Shown here: positions 1 through 6,635 of the stretch, piece after piece
Layout of the letters: every line of letters starts with the position of its first letter
Numbering within the stretch: position 1 is the stretch's first letter
Source of the DNA: Nocardioides sp.
Lineage (GTDB): Bacteria; Actinomycetota; Actinomycetes; Propionibacteriales; Nocardioidaceae
Length of the DNA: 64,000 bases
Direction: 5' to 3'
Assembly (NCBI RefSeq): GCF_030655615.1
Contig: NZ_JAURVJ010000044.1
Span: forward strand, 1-64,000
Made by a program: the position numbers and the translations under genes
Notes under the pieces: generated by a model
What the model saw: only the letters and a program-made list of their open reading frames with translations
Told to the model about the DNA's origin: nothing
Databases searched by the model: none

Positions 1-397
1 GCAGGAACGCGCCGCCGGAGTCGACGAGGTAGACGCACGGCAGCCGGTTCTCCGCCGCGACGGCCTGCGCGCGCAGGTGCTTCTTGACCGTCATCGGGTA
101 GTAGGTGCCGCCCTTGACCGTCGCGTCGTTGGCCACCACGACCACCTCGCGCCCGTGGACGCGGCCGATGCCGGTGACGACGCCCGCGGCCGGGACGCCC
201 CCGCCGTACATCTCGGTCGCGGCGAGCGGGCTCAGCTCGAGGAACGGGCTGCCGGGGTCGAGGAGCCGGTCGACGCGGTCGCGCACCAGCAGCTTGCCGC
301 GGTCGGTGTGCTTGGTGCGGGCGGCGTCGCTGCCGCCGCGTCGTACGACGGCCAGCCGCTCGCGCAGGTCGTCGACGAGCTCTCTGAGGTCGGACAC
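1..397 (-). CDS. Acyl-CoA carboxylase beta (carboxyltransferase) subunit, 3' part beyond window
   Basis: Only the first ~132 codons are in the window; the gene runs off the left edge. The N-terminus ([20 protein letters not shown]) continues through [20 protein letters not shown] and [20 protein letters not shown] to [11 protein letters not shown]. That is the start of a carboxyltransferase beta subunit of the propionyl-/methylcrotonyl-CoA carboxylase family, where a biotin-borne carboxyl group is transferred to an acyl-CoA. Methylcrotonyl-CoA carboxylase of leucine breakdown is my favoured assignment, but the substrate cannot be settled from this fragment. The start is GTG at 397 (VSDLRELV). 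There is no Shine-Dalgarno, but a TAACCT -10-like hexamer lies six bases upstream, which suggests a leaderless transcript. It shares a 19-bp upstream element with the TetR gene at 5327. Confidence 0.85.
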   Translation of the reverse strand, partial: MSDLRELVDDLRERLAVVRRGGSDAARTKHTDRGKLLVRDRVDRLLDPGSPFLELSPLAATEMYGGGVPAAGVVTGIGRVHGREVVVVANDATVKGGTYYPMTVKKHLRAQAVAAENRLPCVYLVDSGGAFL

Positions 398-402
398 CTC
401 GT

Positions 403-422
403 CAGGTTAGCGATCGTTAACC
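403..422 (-). promoter_or_regulatory. Operator/promoter element shared with the TetR gene at 5327
   Basis: Read on the minus strand this is GTTAACGATCGCTAACCTG, a near-palindrome. It ends in TAACCT, a TANNNT-type -10 hexamer, six bases before the GTG of the carboxylase. An identical 19-mer sits at 5303-5321 at the same distance from another GTG start. The simplest reading is a repressor site overlapping the -10 of two leaderless promoters. Confidence 0.7.
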
Positions 423-452
423 AACCCGTCCATCGATCGGCCCCCGGAGACA

Positions 453-481
453 TTGTCGGGTTTGTCGATCTACTTTAGGTT
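453..481 (+). promoter_or_regulatory. Candidate promoter of metY-metX
   Basis: TTGTCG at 453-458 and TAGGTT at 476-481 are separated by 17 bp, a plausible sigma-70-type promoter facing metY. The predicted transcript would start near 488 and include the AGGAG ribosome site at 498-502. Assigned by eye only. Confidence 0.4.
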
Positions 482-511
482 GACTACCCCGAGCCCACAG
501 GAGTGCCGCCC

Positions 512-1798
512 ATGACCTACCGCCCCGAGACCCTCACCGTCCACGCCGGACAGGAGGAGGCGGACCCGACGACCAACGCCCGGGCCGTGCCGATCTACCA
601 GACGACGTCCTACGTCTTCGACGACACCGAGCACGCCGCCAACCTGTTCTCGCTGGCCGTGCCGGGCAACATCTACACGCGCATCATGAACCCGACCCAG
701 TCGGTCTTCGAGGAGCGGATCACCCAGCTCGAGGGCGGCGTCGGCTCGCTGGCGACGGCGTCCGGGTCGGCCGCGACGACCTACGCCGTCCTCAACCTCG
801 CCGGCACGGGCGACAACATCGTCGCACTCTCGACGCTCTACGGCGGCACCTATGCGCTCTTCGCCCACACCCTGCCGCAGTTCGGCATCACGGTGCGGTT
901 CGTCGACCCCGAGGACCCGGCCGGCCTGGCCGCCCACGTCGACGACCGCACCCGGCTCGTCTTCGCCGAGACCATCGGCAACCCCAAGATCAACGTCGTC
1001 GACATCCGCGCGTGGGCCGACGCCGCCCACGCCCAGGGCCTGCCGCTGATCGTCGACAACACCGCGCCGACGCCCTTCCTGGCCCGGGTCTTCGACCACG
1101 GCGCCGACGTCGCGGTGCACTCCGCGACCAAGTACATCGGCGGCCACGGCACCTCGATCGGCGGCATCATCGTCGACTCCGGCAACTTCGACTGGGCCGC
1201 GCACGCCGAGCGGTTCCCCGGCCTGACCGGGCCCGACGCGGCCTACCACGGCGTCGTCTGGACCGAGGCCGTCGGCAACCTCGCCTACATCATCCGGGCG
1301 CGGACGGTGCTGCTGCGCAACACCGGCGCGGCCATCACGCCGATGAACTCGTGGCTGTTCCTGCAGGGCCTCGAGACGCTCCACCTGCGCATGGAGCGCC
1401 ACAGCGCCAACGCCCTGACGGTCGCGGAGTACCTGTCGAACCACTCCGAGGTCTCCTGGGTGAGCTATCCCGGGCTGTCCGACAGCCCCTACAAGGAGGT
1501 CGCCGACCGCATCCTCACCGGTCGCGGGTACGGCGGGCTCGTCAGCTTCGGCCTCAAGTCGGGACGGACCGGCGGCACGAGGTTCATCGAGGCGCTCGAG
1601 CTCTTCTCCCACCTCGCCAACATCGGCGACGCCAAGTCGCTGGCCATCCACAACGCCACGACGACCCACTCGCAGCTCACGCCCGAGGAGCTCGAGGCGG
1701 CCGGCGTGCCGGAGGACATGGTGCGGCTCTCGATCGGCATCGAGCACGTCGAGGACCTGGTCGCCGACCTCGAGCAGGCGCTGGCCGCCAGCAAGTGA
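512..1798 (+). CDS. metY: O-acetylhomoserine sulfhydrylase (MetY)
   Basis: 428-aa PLP enzyme of the Cys/Met-metabolism family, making homocysteine from O-acetylhomoserine and sulfide in the cytoplasm. The sequence opens YRPETLTVHAGQEEADPTTN. It has the family landmarks TTSYVFDDTEHAANLF, YTRIMNPT and the PLP-lysine region VHSATKYIGGHGT (Lys near residue 210). Length is normal for the family. The ORF track starts at GTG 503, but CAGGAG at 497-502 is correctly spaced only for ATG 512, so I use 512. It overlaps metX by four bases (GTGA), so translation is probably coupled and the two genes supply successive steps of direct-sulfhydrylation methionine synthesis. Confidence 0.95.
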   Translation: MTYRPETLTVHAGQEEADPTTNARAVPIYQTTSYVFDDTEHAANLFSLAVPGNIYTRIMNPTQSVFEERITQLEGGVGSLATASGSAATTYAVLNLAGTGDNIVALSTLYGGTYALFAHTLPQFGITVRFVDPEDPAGLAAHVDDRTRLVFAETIGNPKINVVDIRAWADAAHAQGLPLIVDNTAPTPFLARVFDHGADVAVHSATKYIGGHGTSIGGIIVDSGNFDWAAHAERFPGLTGPDAAYHGVVWTEAVGNLAYIIRARTVLLRNTGAAITPMNSWLFLQGLETLHLRMERHSANALTVAEYLSNHSEVSWVSYPGLSDSPYKEVADRILTGRGYGGLVSFGLKSGRTGGTRFIEALELFSHLANIGDAKSLAIHNATTTHSQLTPEELEAAGVPEDMVRLSIGIEHVEDLVADLEQALAASK

Positions 1799-2901
1799 CC
1801 CTGGCGCCCCTGCCCGCGCAGCGGGTCGTCCTCGCCACCGAGGACGACCCGCTGCGGCTCGAGCACGGGGCCCGGCTCGACCACGTCGAGGTCGCCTACG
1901 AGACCTGGGGTCGTCTCTCCCCCGAGCGTGACAACGCGGTCTTCGTCTGCCACGCGCTCACCGGCGACGCCCACGCCGCCGGCGAGGGCGGGTGGTGGGA
2001 GTCGCTCGTCGGGCCGGGGCGGCCCGTCGACACCGACCGGTTCTTCGTCATCTGCCCCAACCTCCTCGGCGGTTGCCGCGGCACGACCGGGCCGTCGTCT
2101 GTCGACCCGACGACGGGTCGGCCCTGGGGGCTGACCTTCCCGCTCTTCACGGTGCACGACCTGGTGTCGGTGCACCGCCGGCTGCTCGCCCACCTCGGGA
2201 TCACCCGTCTCCACGCCGCCGTCGGCGGCTCGCTCGGCGGGATGCAGGTGCTGCAGTGGGCGGTCGACGACCCGGGGGCGATCGACCGGGCGCTGCTCGT
2301 CGCGGCGTCGTCCCGGCTGACGGCGCAGAACATCGCGTTCTCGGCGGTCGCGCGTGACGCCATCCTCCACGACCCCGACTTCCAGGGCGGCGCCTACGCC
2401 GGCACCGGACGTCGGCCCGACCGCGGGCTCGCCGTCGCCCGGCGGATGGCCCACATCACCTACGTGTCGGAGGAGTCGCTCGAGGCCAAGTTCGGCCGCG
2501 CCCGGGTGGCCTCTGCCCCCGACGGTCCGCCCCAGCACGAGACCGACTTCCAGGTCGAGGCCTACCTCGACCACCAGGCCGAGGTCTTCCTCGCCCGCTT
2601 CGACGCGCTGTCCTACCTCTACCTGACCCGGGTGATGGACTACTTCGACCCGTTCGCCGACGCGGGTGCGGCCGCGCGGGCGGGGTCCGGCGGCACCCGC
2701 TTCCTGCACGTCTCCTTCGACACCGACTGGCGCTTCCCGACCGCCCACTCCCGGCGTACGCACGAGCACCTCGACGCCGCCGGCGCCGACTCCCGCCACG
2801 TCGAGGTCGCCTCCCCCTGGGGCCACGACTCGTTCCTCCTCGACCCGCCCGGCTACCACGACGAGGTGCGGGCGTTCCTGGGTGGCGCACCACGAAGTTG
2901 A
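1795..2901 (+). CDS. metX: Homoserine O-acetyltransferase (MetX)
   Basis: 368-aa alpha/beta-hydrolase-fold acetyltransferase making O-acetylhomoserine from homoserine and acetyl-CoA, the substrate of the preceding enzyme. Family motifs in order: YETWGRLSPERDNAVFVCHA, GPGRPVDTDRFFVICPNLLG, the nucleophile elbow GGSLGGMQVLQW (catalytic Ser), the Asp region FDTDWRFP and the catalytic His in WGHDSFLLD. The ORF track runs far upstream because the frame is open through metY. The real start is GTG 1795, overlapping the metY stop as GTGA. All catalytic residues are present and length is normal. Confidence 0.94.
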   Translation: MTLAPLPAQRVVLATEDDPLRLEHGARLDHVEVAYETWGRLSPERDNAVFVCHALTGDAHAAGEGGWWESLVGPGRPVDTDRFFVICPNLLGGCRGTTGPSSVDPTTGRPWGLTFPLFTVHDLVSVHRRLLAHLGITRLHAAVGGSLGGMQVLQWAVDDPGAIDRALLVAASSRLTAQNIAFSAVARDAILHDPDFQGGAYAGTGRRPDRGLAVARRMAHITYVSEESLEAKFGRARVASAPDGPPQHETDFQVEAYLDHQAEVFLARFDALSYLYLTRVMDYFDPFADAGAAARAGSGGTRFLHVSFDTDWRFPTAHSRRTHEHLDAAGADSRHVEVASPWGHDSFLLDPPGYHDEVRAFLGGAPRS

Positions 2902-2914
2902 ACGGTTCGACCCG

Positions 2915-3586
2915 CTAGGACGCGTCCTGTGGGCCCTGAACTGCGCGACTTCGTCGTTCAGCCCCCTGGCCCCGCCCGTAGGCCAGGTCGATGTGGGCGA
3001 GCATGGCCTGCAGGGTGGCCTCGCGCTCGTCGGCGGGCATGGCGCGGAGGGGGCCCTCGATGTTGAGGACGGCGAAGCCGTGGACGGCCGACCAGCAGCC
3101 GATCTCGGCCCCCGGTCGCGACGCCGGGTCGAGATAGCCCACGTCGACCAGGTCGTCGAGAGCGGCGTTGAGCATCGCGAACGGGTCGGCGTCCTCCCCC
3201 TCGGGCTTGTCGTCGAGCCCGGGGACCTCGGGGTAGGCCGTGAAGAGGACCCGGAACAGGCCGGGCTCGGCGAGCGCGTAGTCGACGTAGCCCGCGCCCA
3301 GCTCGATCAGACGCCGCCGGGCACGCAGGACCGGGTCGGTCTCGTCGACCCGGGCCAGCCGGCGCTCCATGGCCTCGACCAGACCGGTGAGCGCCCGCCC
3401 GGCGACGACGTCGACGAGGGCATCACGGTCGGCGAAGTGTCGGTAGGCCGCGTTGTGCGACACCCCGACGCGGCGGGCGAGCTCACGGACGGCGAGGCCG
3501 TCGGGGCCGTGCTCGCGGGCCGCGTCGACAGCGGCGTCCGCGAGGGCCTCGCGGAGGTTGCCGTGGTGGTAGCGGGTCGCCGTCAC
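2915..3586 (-). CDS. TetR-family regulator (WHG-type C-terminal domain)
   Basis: About 223 aa. The N-terminal HTH is clear (RYHHGNLREALADAAVDAA, then VGVSHNAAYRHFADRDAL), followed by a TetR ligand-binding domain of the WHG type (LGAGYVDYALAEPGLFRVLF; ends IDLAYGRGQG). I start it at GTG 3586 (VTATRYHHGN) because homologues begin just before the YHHGNL motif; the track start at 3748 would cross the divergent promoter region. It faces an MFS exporter, with candidate operators between them, so it probably represses that exporter and itself. It ends 13 bp from the convergent metX stop. The effector is unknown. Confidence 0.85.
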   Translation of the reverse strand: MTATRYHHGNLREALADAAVDAAREHGPDGLAVRELARRVGVSHNAAYRHFADRDALVDVVAGRALTGLVEAMERRLARVDETDPVLRARRRLIELGAGYVDYALAEPGLFRVLFTAYPEVPGLDDKPEGEDADPFAMLNAALDDLVDVGYLDPASRPGAEIGCWSAVHGFAVLNIEGPLRAMPADEREATLQAMLAHIDLAYGRGQGAERRSRAVQGPQDAS

Positions 3587-3694
3587 GCTCCGACGATAGG
3601 CCGCGATGTTGTCGGCGTACACATCGCCGATCGTCCGACGACCTGTCCCCCGGCGCCAACCCGGGCAGACCCGGCTCCACCCCCGTCCGCCGAA

Positions 3695-3748
3695 GATGTT
3701 GACACCGCCCACATCACCCGGCATGCTCGATGTTGACAGCAGCAACAT
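3695..3748. promoter_or_regulatory. Repeated GATGTTGACA boxes between TetR and MFS genes
   Basis: GATGTTGACA occurs at 3695-3704 and again at 3729-3738. The second copy is part of an inverted repeat, ATGTTG at 3730-3735 and CAACAT at 3743-3748. The first copy contains TTGACA, a perfect -35 box, 17 bp from CATGCT (3722-3727), a weak -10 facing the exporter. Likely operator sites for the adjacent TetR protein. Confidence 0.5.
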
Positions 3749-3771
3749 TCACCCGAGCAAGGGAGCGGCCG

Positions 3772-5307
3772 ATGTCGCGCAAACCGATGATCCTGGCGAC
3801 CGTCTGCCTGGCGGCGCTCACCATCAACCTCGACACCACCATCGTCAACGTCGCGCTGCCGAGCCTGGCTCGCGAGCTGGACGCGGGCACCCGCGACCTG
3901 CTCTGGGTCGTCGACGGCTACAACCTGGCCTTCGCGGCGCTGGTGCTGGCGATGGGCAGCCTGTCCGACCGGTTCGGCCGGCGTCCGTCGCTCGTCATCG
4001 GTCTCGGCGCCTTCGCGGCCGCCAGCGGCGCGGCCGCGCTCGTCGACAGTGTCGAGGCGCTGATCGCGCTGCGGTTCGTCATGGGCGTGAGCGCCGCGCT
4101 GATCTTCCCGACCACCCTGTCGATCATCGCCAACGCCTTCCCCGAGCGGCGCGAGCGCGCGACCGCCCTCGGCATCTGGGGCGCCGCGGTCGGCGTGGGC
4201 GTGGCCCTCGGCCCGGTCACCGGTGGCCTGCTGCTCGAGCACTTCACCTGGCACAGCGTCTTCTGGGCGCTCGTCCCGGTCGGCCTGGTCGCGATCGGCA
4301 TGACGCTGGCCTTCGTGCCCGAGTCGCGCGACCCGTCCGTCCCCGGCCTCGACCGCCCCGGCCTGCTCGTCTCGATCGCCGCCCTCGGCACCCTGACCTG
4401 GACGATCATCGAGGCCCCCGAGCACGGCTGGACCAGCATCACCACCCTCGCCGGCTTCGCCGTCGCCGCCGCGCTCGTCGCCGCGTTCGTGACGATCGAG
4501 CGCGCCGTCGAGCAGCCGATGCTCGACGTGACGCTGTTCCTCGACCGCCGCTTCAGCGCGGCGAGCGGCGCGGTCACCGTCGCGTTCTTCGCGCTCTTCG
4601 GCTTCATCTTCCTGATCACGCAGTTCTTCCAGTTCGTGCGTGACTACTCGGCGCTCGGCACCGGGCTGCGCATCCTCCCGGTGGCGCTGGCGATCGCGAT
4701 CGCCTCCGTCGCCGGCGGGCAGCTCGCCCCGCGCATCGGGACCAAGGTCGTCGTCACCACCGGGCTGGCCCTGCTGGGCTCGTCGTTCCTCTGGATCTCG
4801 TTCCTCGAGGTCGACGTCTCCTACGCGACGACGATCGTCCCGCAGATGGTGCTGATGGGCCTGGGCATCGGCCTGGTCAGCACCCCCGCGACCGAGTCGA
4901 TCCTGCAGGTCCTCCCGCCCGCCCGAGCCGGGGTCGGCTCGGCCGTCAACGACGCGACGCGCGAGCTCGGCGGCACCCTCGGGGTCGCCGTGGTCGGGTC
5001 GCTGTTCGCCTCCCTGTACGGCGACCGCCTCGCCGCGCTCCTGGACGGCCGGGTCGACTCCTCCACCCTCGAGCGGGCCCGCGACTCCGTCGGCTTCTCC
5101 GACGCGCTGGCCGCCCGGGTGCCCGGCGTCACCGACGCGATGAACGCGGCCTTCCTCGACGGGCTGTCGGCCGGCTGCGTGGTCATCGGGCTGCTCTGCC
5201 TGGTCGCCGCAGCGGTCGCGGCGGTCGCGCTCCCCGGCACCCGCTACGACCCGGTCGCCGAGGGCGAGCTCGTCGAGCCCGCCGAGACGGTCCCCTCGAC
5301 GCGTTAA
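3772..5307 (+). CDS. MFS drug exporter, DHA2 family (14 TM segments)
   Basis: 511-aa integral membrane protein. The first helix carries LDTTIVNVALPSLARELD, the DHA2 signature, followed by DRFGRRPSLVIG (MFS loop 2-3 motif) and GAAVGVGVALGPVTGGLL (antiporter motif C). Alternating hydrophobic stretches to the C-terminus fit 14 helices. Proton-driven efflux of drugs or other small molecules is expected; the substrate cannot be read from sequence. ATG 3772 is preferred over the track's GTG 3730 because GGGAG lies just upstream and MSRKPMILATVC begins right before helix 1. Divergent TetR gene and repeated boxes suggest repression by that regulator. Confidence 0.9.
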   Translation: MSRKPMILATVCLAALTINLDTTIVNVALPSLARELDAGTRDLLWVVDGYNLAFAALVLAMGSLSDRFGRRPSLVIGLGAFAAASGAAALVDSVEALIALRFVMGVSAALIFPTTLSIIANAFPERRERATALGIWGAAVGVGVALGPVTGGLLLEHFTWHSVFWALVPVGLVAIGMTLAFVPESRDPSVPGLDRPGLLVSIAALGTLTWTIIEAPEHGWTSITTLAGFAVAAALVAAFVTIERAVEQPMLDVTLFLDRRFSAASGAVTVAFFALFGFIFLITQFFQFVRDYSALGTGLRILPVALAIAIASVAGGQLAPRIGTKVVVTTGLALLGSSFLWISFLEVDVSYATTIVPQMVLMGLGIGLVSTPATESILQVLPPARAGVGSAVNDATRELGGTLGVAVVGSLFASLYGDRLAALLDGRVDSSTLERARDSVGFSDALAARVPGVTDAMNAAFLDGLSAGCVVIGLLCLVAAAVAAVALPGTRYDPVAEGELVEPAETVPSTR

Positions 5308-5321
5308 CGATCGCTAACCTG
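5303..5321 (+). promoter_or_regulatory. Second copy of the 19-bp element, at the TetR start
   Basis: GTTAACGATCGCTAACCTG, identical to the minus-strand sequence at 403-421. TAACCT is again at the -10 position, with six bases before GTG 5327, consistent with a leaderless, autoregulated promoter. The left end overlaps the MFS stop codon. Confidence 0.7.
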
Positions 5322-5326
5322 GGACG

Positions 5327-5887
5327 GTGACCGAGGCCGTGCTCACCCGCCGCGAACAGATCCTGGCCACCGCCGCCGGGCTATTCGCGGCGCGTGGGTT
5401 CCACGGGGTCTCGGTCGCCGAGCTCGGCACCGCCTGCGGGATCTCGGGGCCGGCGCTCTACAAGCACTTCGCCTCCAAGGACGCCGTGCTCGCCGAGATG
5501 CTGATCGGCATCAGCGAGCGCCTGCTCGCCGTCGGTCGCGACCGCGTCACCGCGGCGGCCGGGCCACGGGAGGCCGTCGCCGCGCTCGTCGACTGGCACG
5601 TCGACTTCGCGCTGCGTGACCAGGCGCTGATCGTCGTCCAGGACCGCGACTGGTCGTCGCTGCCGGACGCCGCGCGGGAGGAGGTGCGCTGGCTGCAGCG
5701 CGAGTACGTCGACCTGTGGGCCGCCCAGCTGCGCCTCGTCGACCCCACGCGCGGTCGCGACGAGGCCCGGGCGCAGGCGCACGCGACGTTCGGGCTGATC
5801 AACTCCACGCCGCACAGCGGGAAGCTGCCCGACGGGGCGATGCACGACCTCCTGGTCGCCATGGCGATGCGCGCCCTGCTCGGCTGA
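5327..5887 (+). CDS. TetR-family regulator, probable repressor of the acyl-CoA carboxylase genes
   Basis: 186 aa. N-terminal HTH TRREQILATAAGLFAARGFH followed by GISGPALYKHFASKDAVLAE is a textbook TetR DNA-binding domain. The C-terminal half has DWHVDFALRDQALIVVQDRDW, a pattern I associate with regulators next to branched-chain amino-acid or acyl-CoA carboxylase operons in actinobacteria. GTG start; no ribosome site, but a TAACCT hexamer six bases upstream. Its promoter carries exactly the 19-mer found before the carboxylase at 397, the best sequence evidence that it controls both, despite 5 kb of intervening genes. The ligand, perhaps an acyl-CoA, is inferred. Confidence 0.85.
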   Translation: MTEAVLTRREQILATAAGLFAARGFHGVSVAELGTACGISGPALYKHFASKDAVLAEMLIGISERLLAVGRDRVTAAAGPREAVAALVDWHVDFALRDQALIVVQDRDWSSLPDAAREEVRWLQREYVDLWAAQLRLVDPTRGRDEARAQAHATFGLINSTPHSGKLPDGAMHDLLVAMAMRALLG

Positions 5888-5921
5888 CGAGGGCAGCGGG
5901 TCGAGACAGGGTCGAGACAGG

Positions 5922-6635
5922 TCAGAGCAGGTGGTCGATGTGCGCCTCGTCGTCGCCGGCGAGGGTCGCAAGCAGCCGTGCGGCCCGGGCGGCCGCGTCG
6001 ACGGCGGTGTCGAGGGCGGCGCCGTCGAGGTCGTCGGCCGGCTCGGCCGCCGGGACGGTGCGGGCGTGCAGCCGGGCGAGCAGGTCGTCGCGCGGCAGGC
6101 CGCGCAGGTGGAGCAGCACCAGCGGGTCGGCGTCGACCAGCCACGCGACCTGGGAGAGCACGGCGAGCGCGTGGGGACAGGGGTCGAGCCAGCCGACGCA
6201 GGTGCAGGAGGTCTCGAGCTCGGTGCCGAAGGGCAGCAGCTCGACGCCGGCCTCGTCGGCGTGCTCGACCAGGGTGTGCGGCAGCTGGCCGGCGAGCAGG
6301 GACCCGATGCGACCCGCCTCGGCGGCGACGACCTCGACGACGGCCGAGCGGCCCTCGTCGTCGAGCACGGGCAGCCGGCAGTCGACCGTGAACAGGCCGT
6401 GGTCACGGCCGCCGCCCTGGTCGTCGGCGACCGCGGCCACCATCCGGCCGGCGGTGATCGAGATGCCCCCGACGGCACCGGCGCGGGCGAGGGAGCGGCC
6501 CCGGCGCAGGTCGCTCTCGGCGTAGGCGGCCTCCTCGACGGCGCGCACCCACGCCTTGCCCCACCAGGTGGAGGCCCGCGCGGTGCCGCGACGGGCGGCG
6601 ACCGGCGGATGAGAGGCCACGGTCGACCCGGTCAT
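5922..6635 (-). CDS. SWIM zinc-finger protein
   Basis: 237 aa. A SWIM finger (CxC...CxH) is visible at CTCVGWLDPCPHALAVL, near residue 125. The N-terminal part RASTWWGKAWVRAVEEAAYA and RGRSLARAGAVGGISITAGR is typical of actinobacterial SWIM proteins encoded next to a SNF2 helicase. The start is ATG 6635, giving a four-base ATGA overlap with the helicase stop at 6632, so the two are translationally coupled and probably form one complex. The longer track ORF to 6908 only reads through helicase sequence in another frame. A DNA- or nucleic-acid-binding partner role is inferred. Confidence 0.85.
   Translation of the reverse strand: MTGSTVASHPPVAARRGTARASTWWGKAWVRAVEEAAYAESDLRRGRSLARAGAVGGISITAGRMVAAVADDQGGGRDHGLFTVDCRLPVLDDEGRSAVVEVVAAEAGRIGSLLAGQLPHTLVEHADEAGVELLPFGTELETSCTCVGWLDPCPHALAVLSQVAWLVDADPLVLLHLRGLPRDDLLARLHARTVPAAEPADDLDGAALDTAVDAAARAARLLATLAGDDEAHIDHLL

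Noticed and set aside
482-511. S-adenosylmethionine riboswitch before metY
   Set aside because: The leader between the candidate promoter and the ATG is only about 25 nt, too short for any riboswitch.
1489-2859. 456-aa minus ORF over metX
   Set aside because: Antisense shadow of metX, which carries clear catalytic motifs on the + strand.
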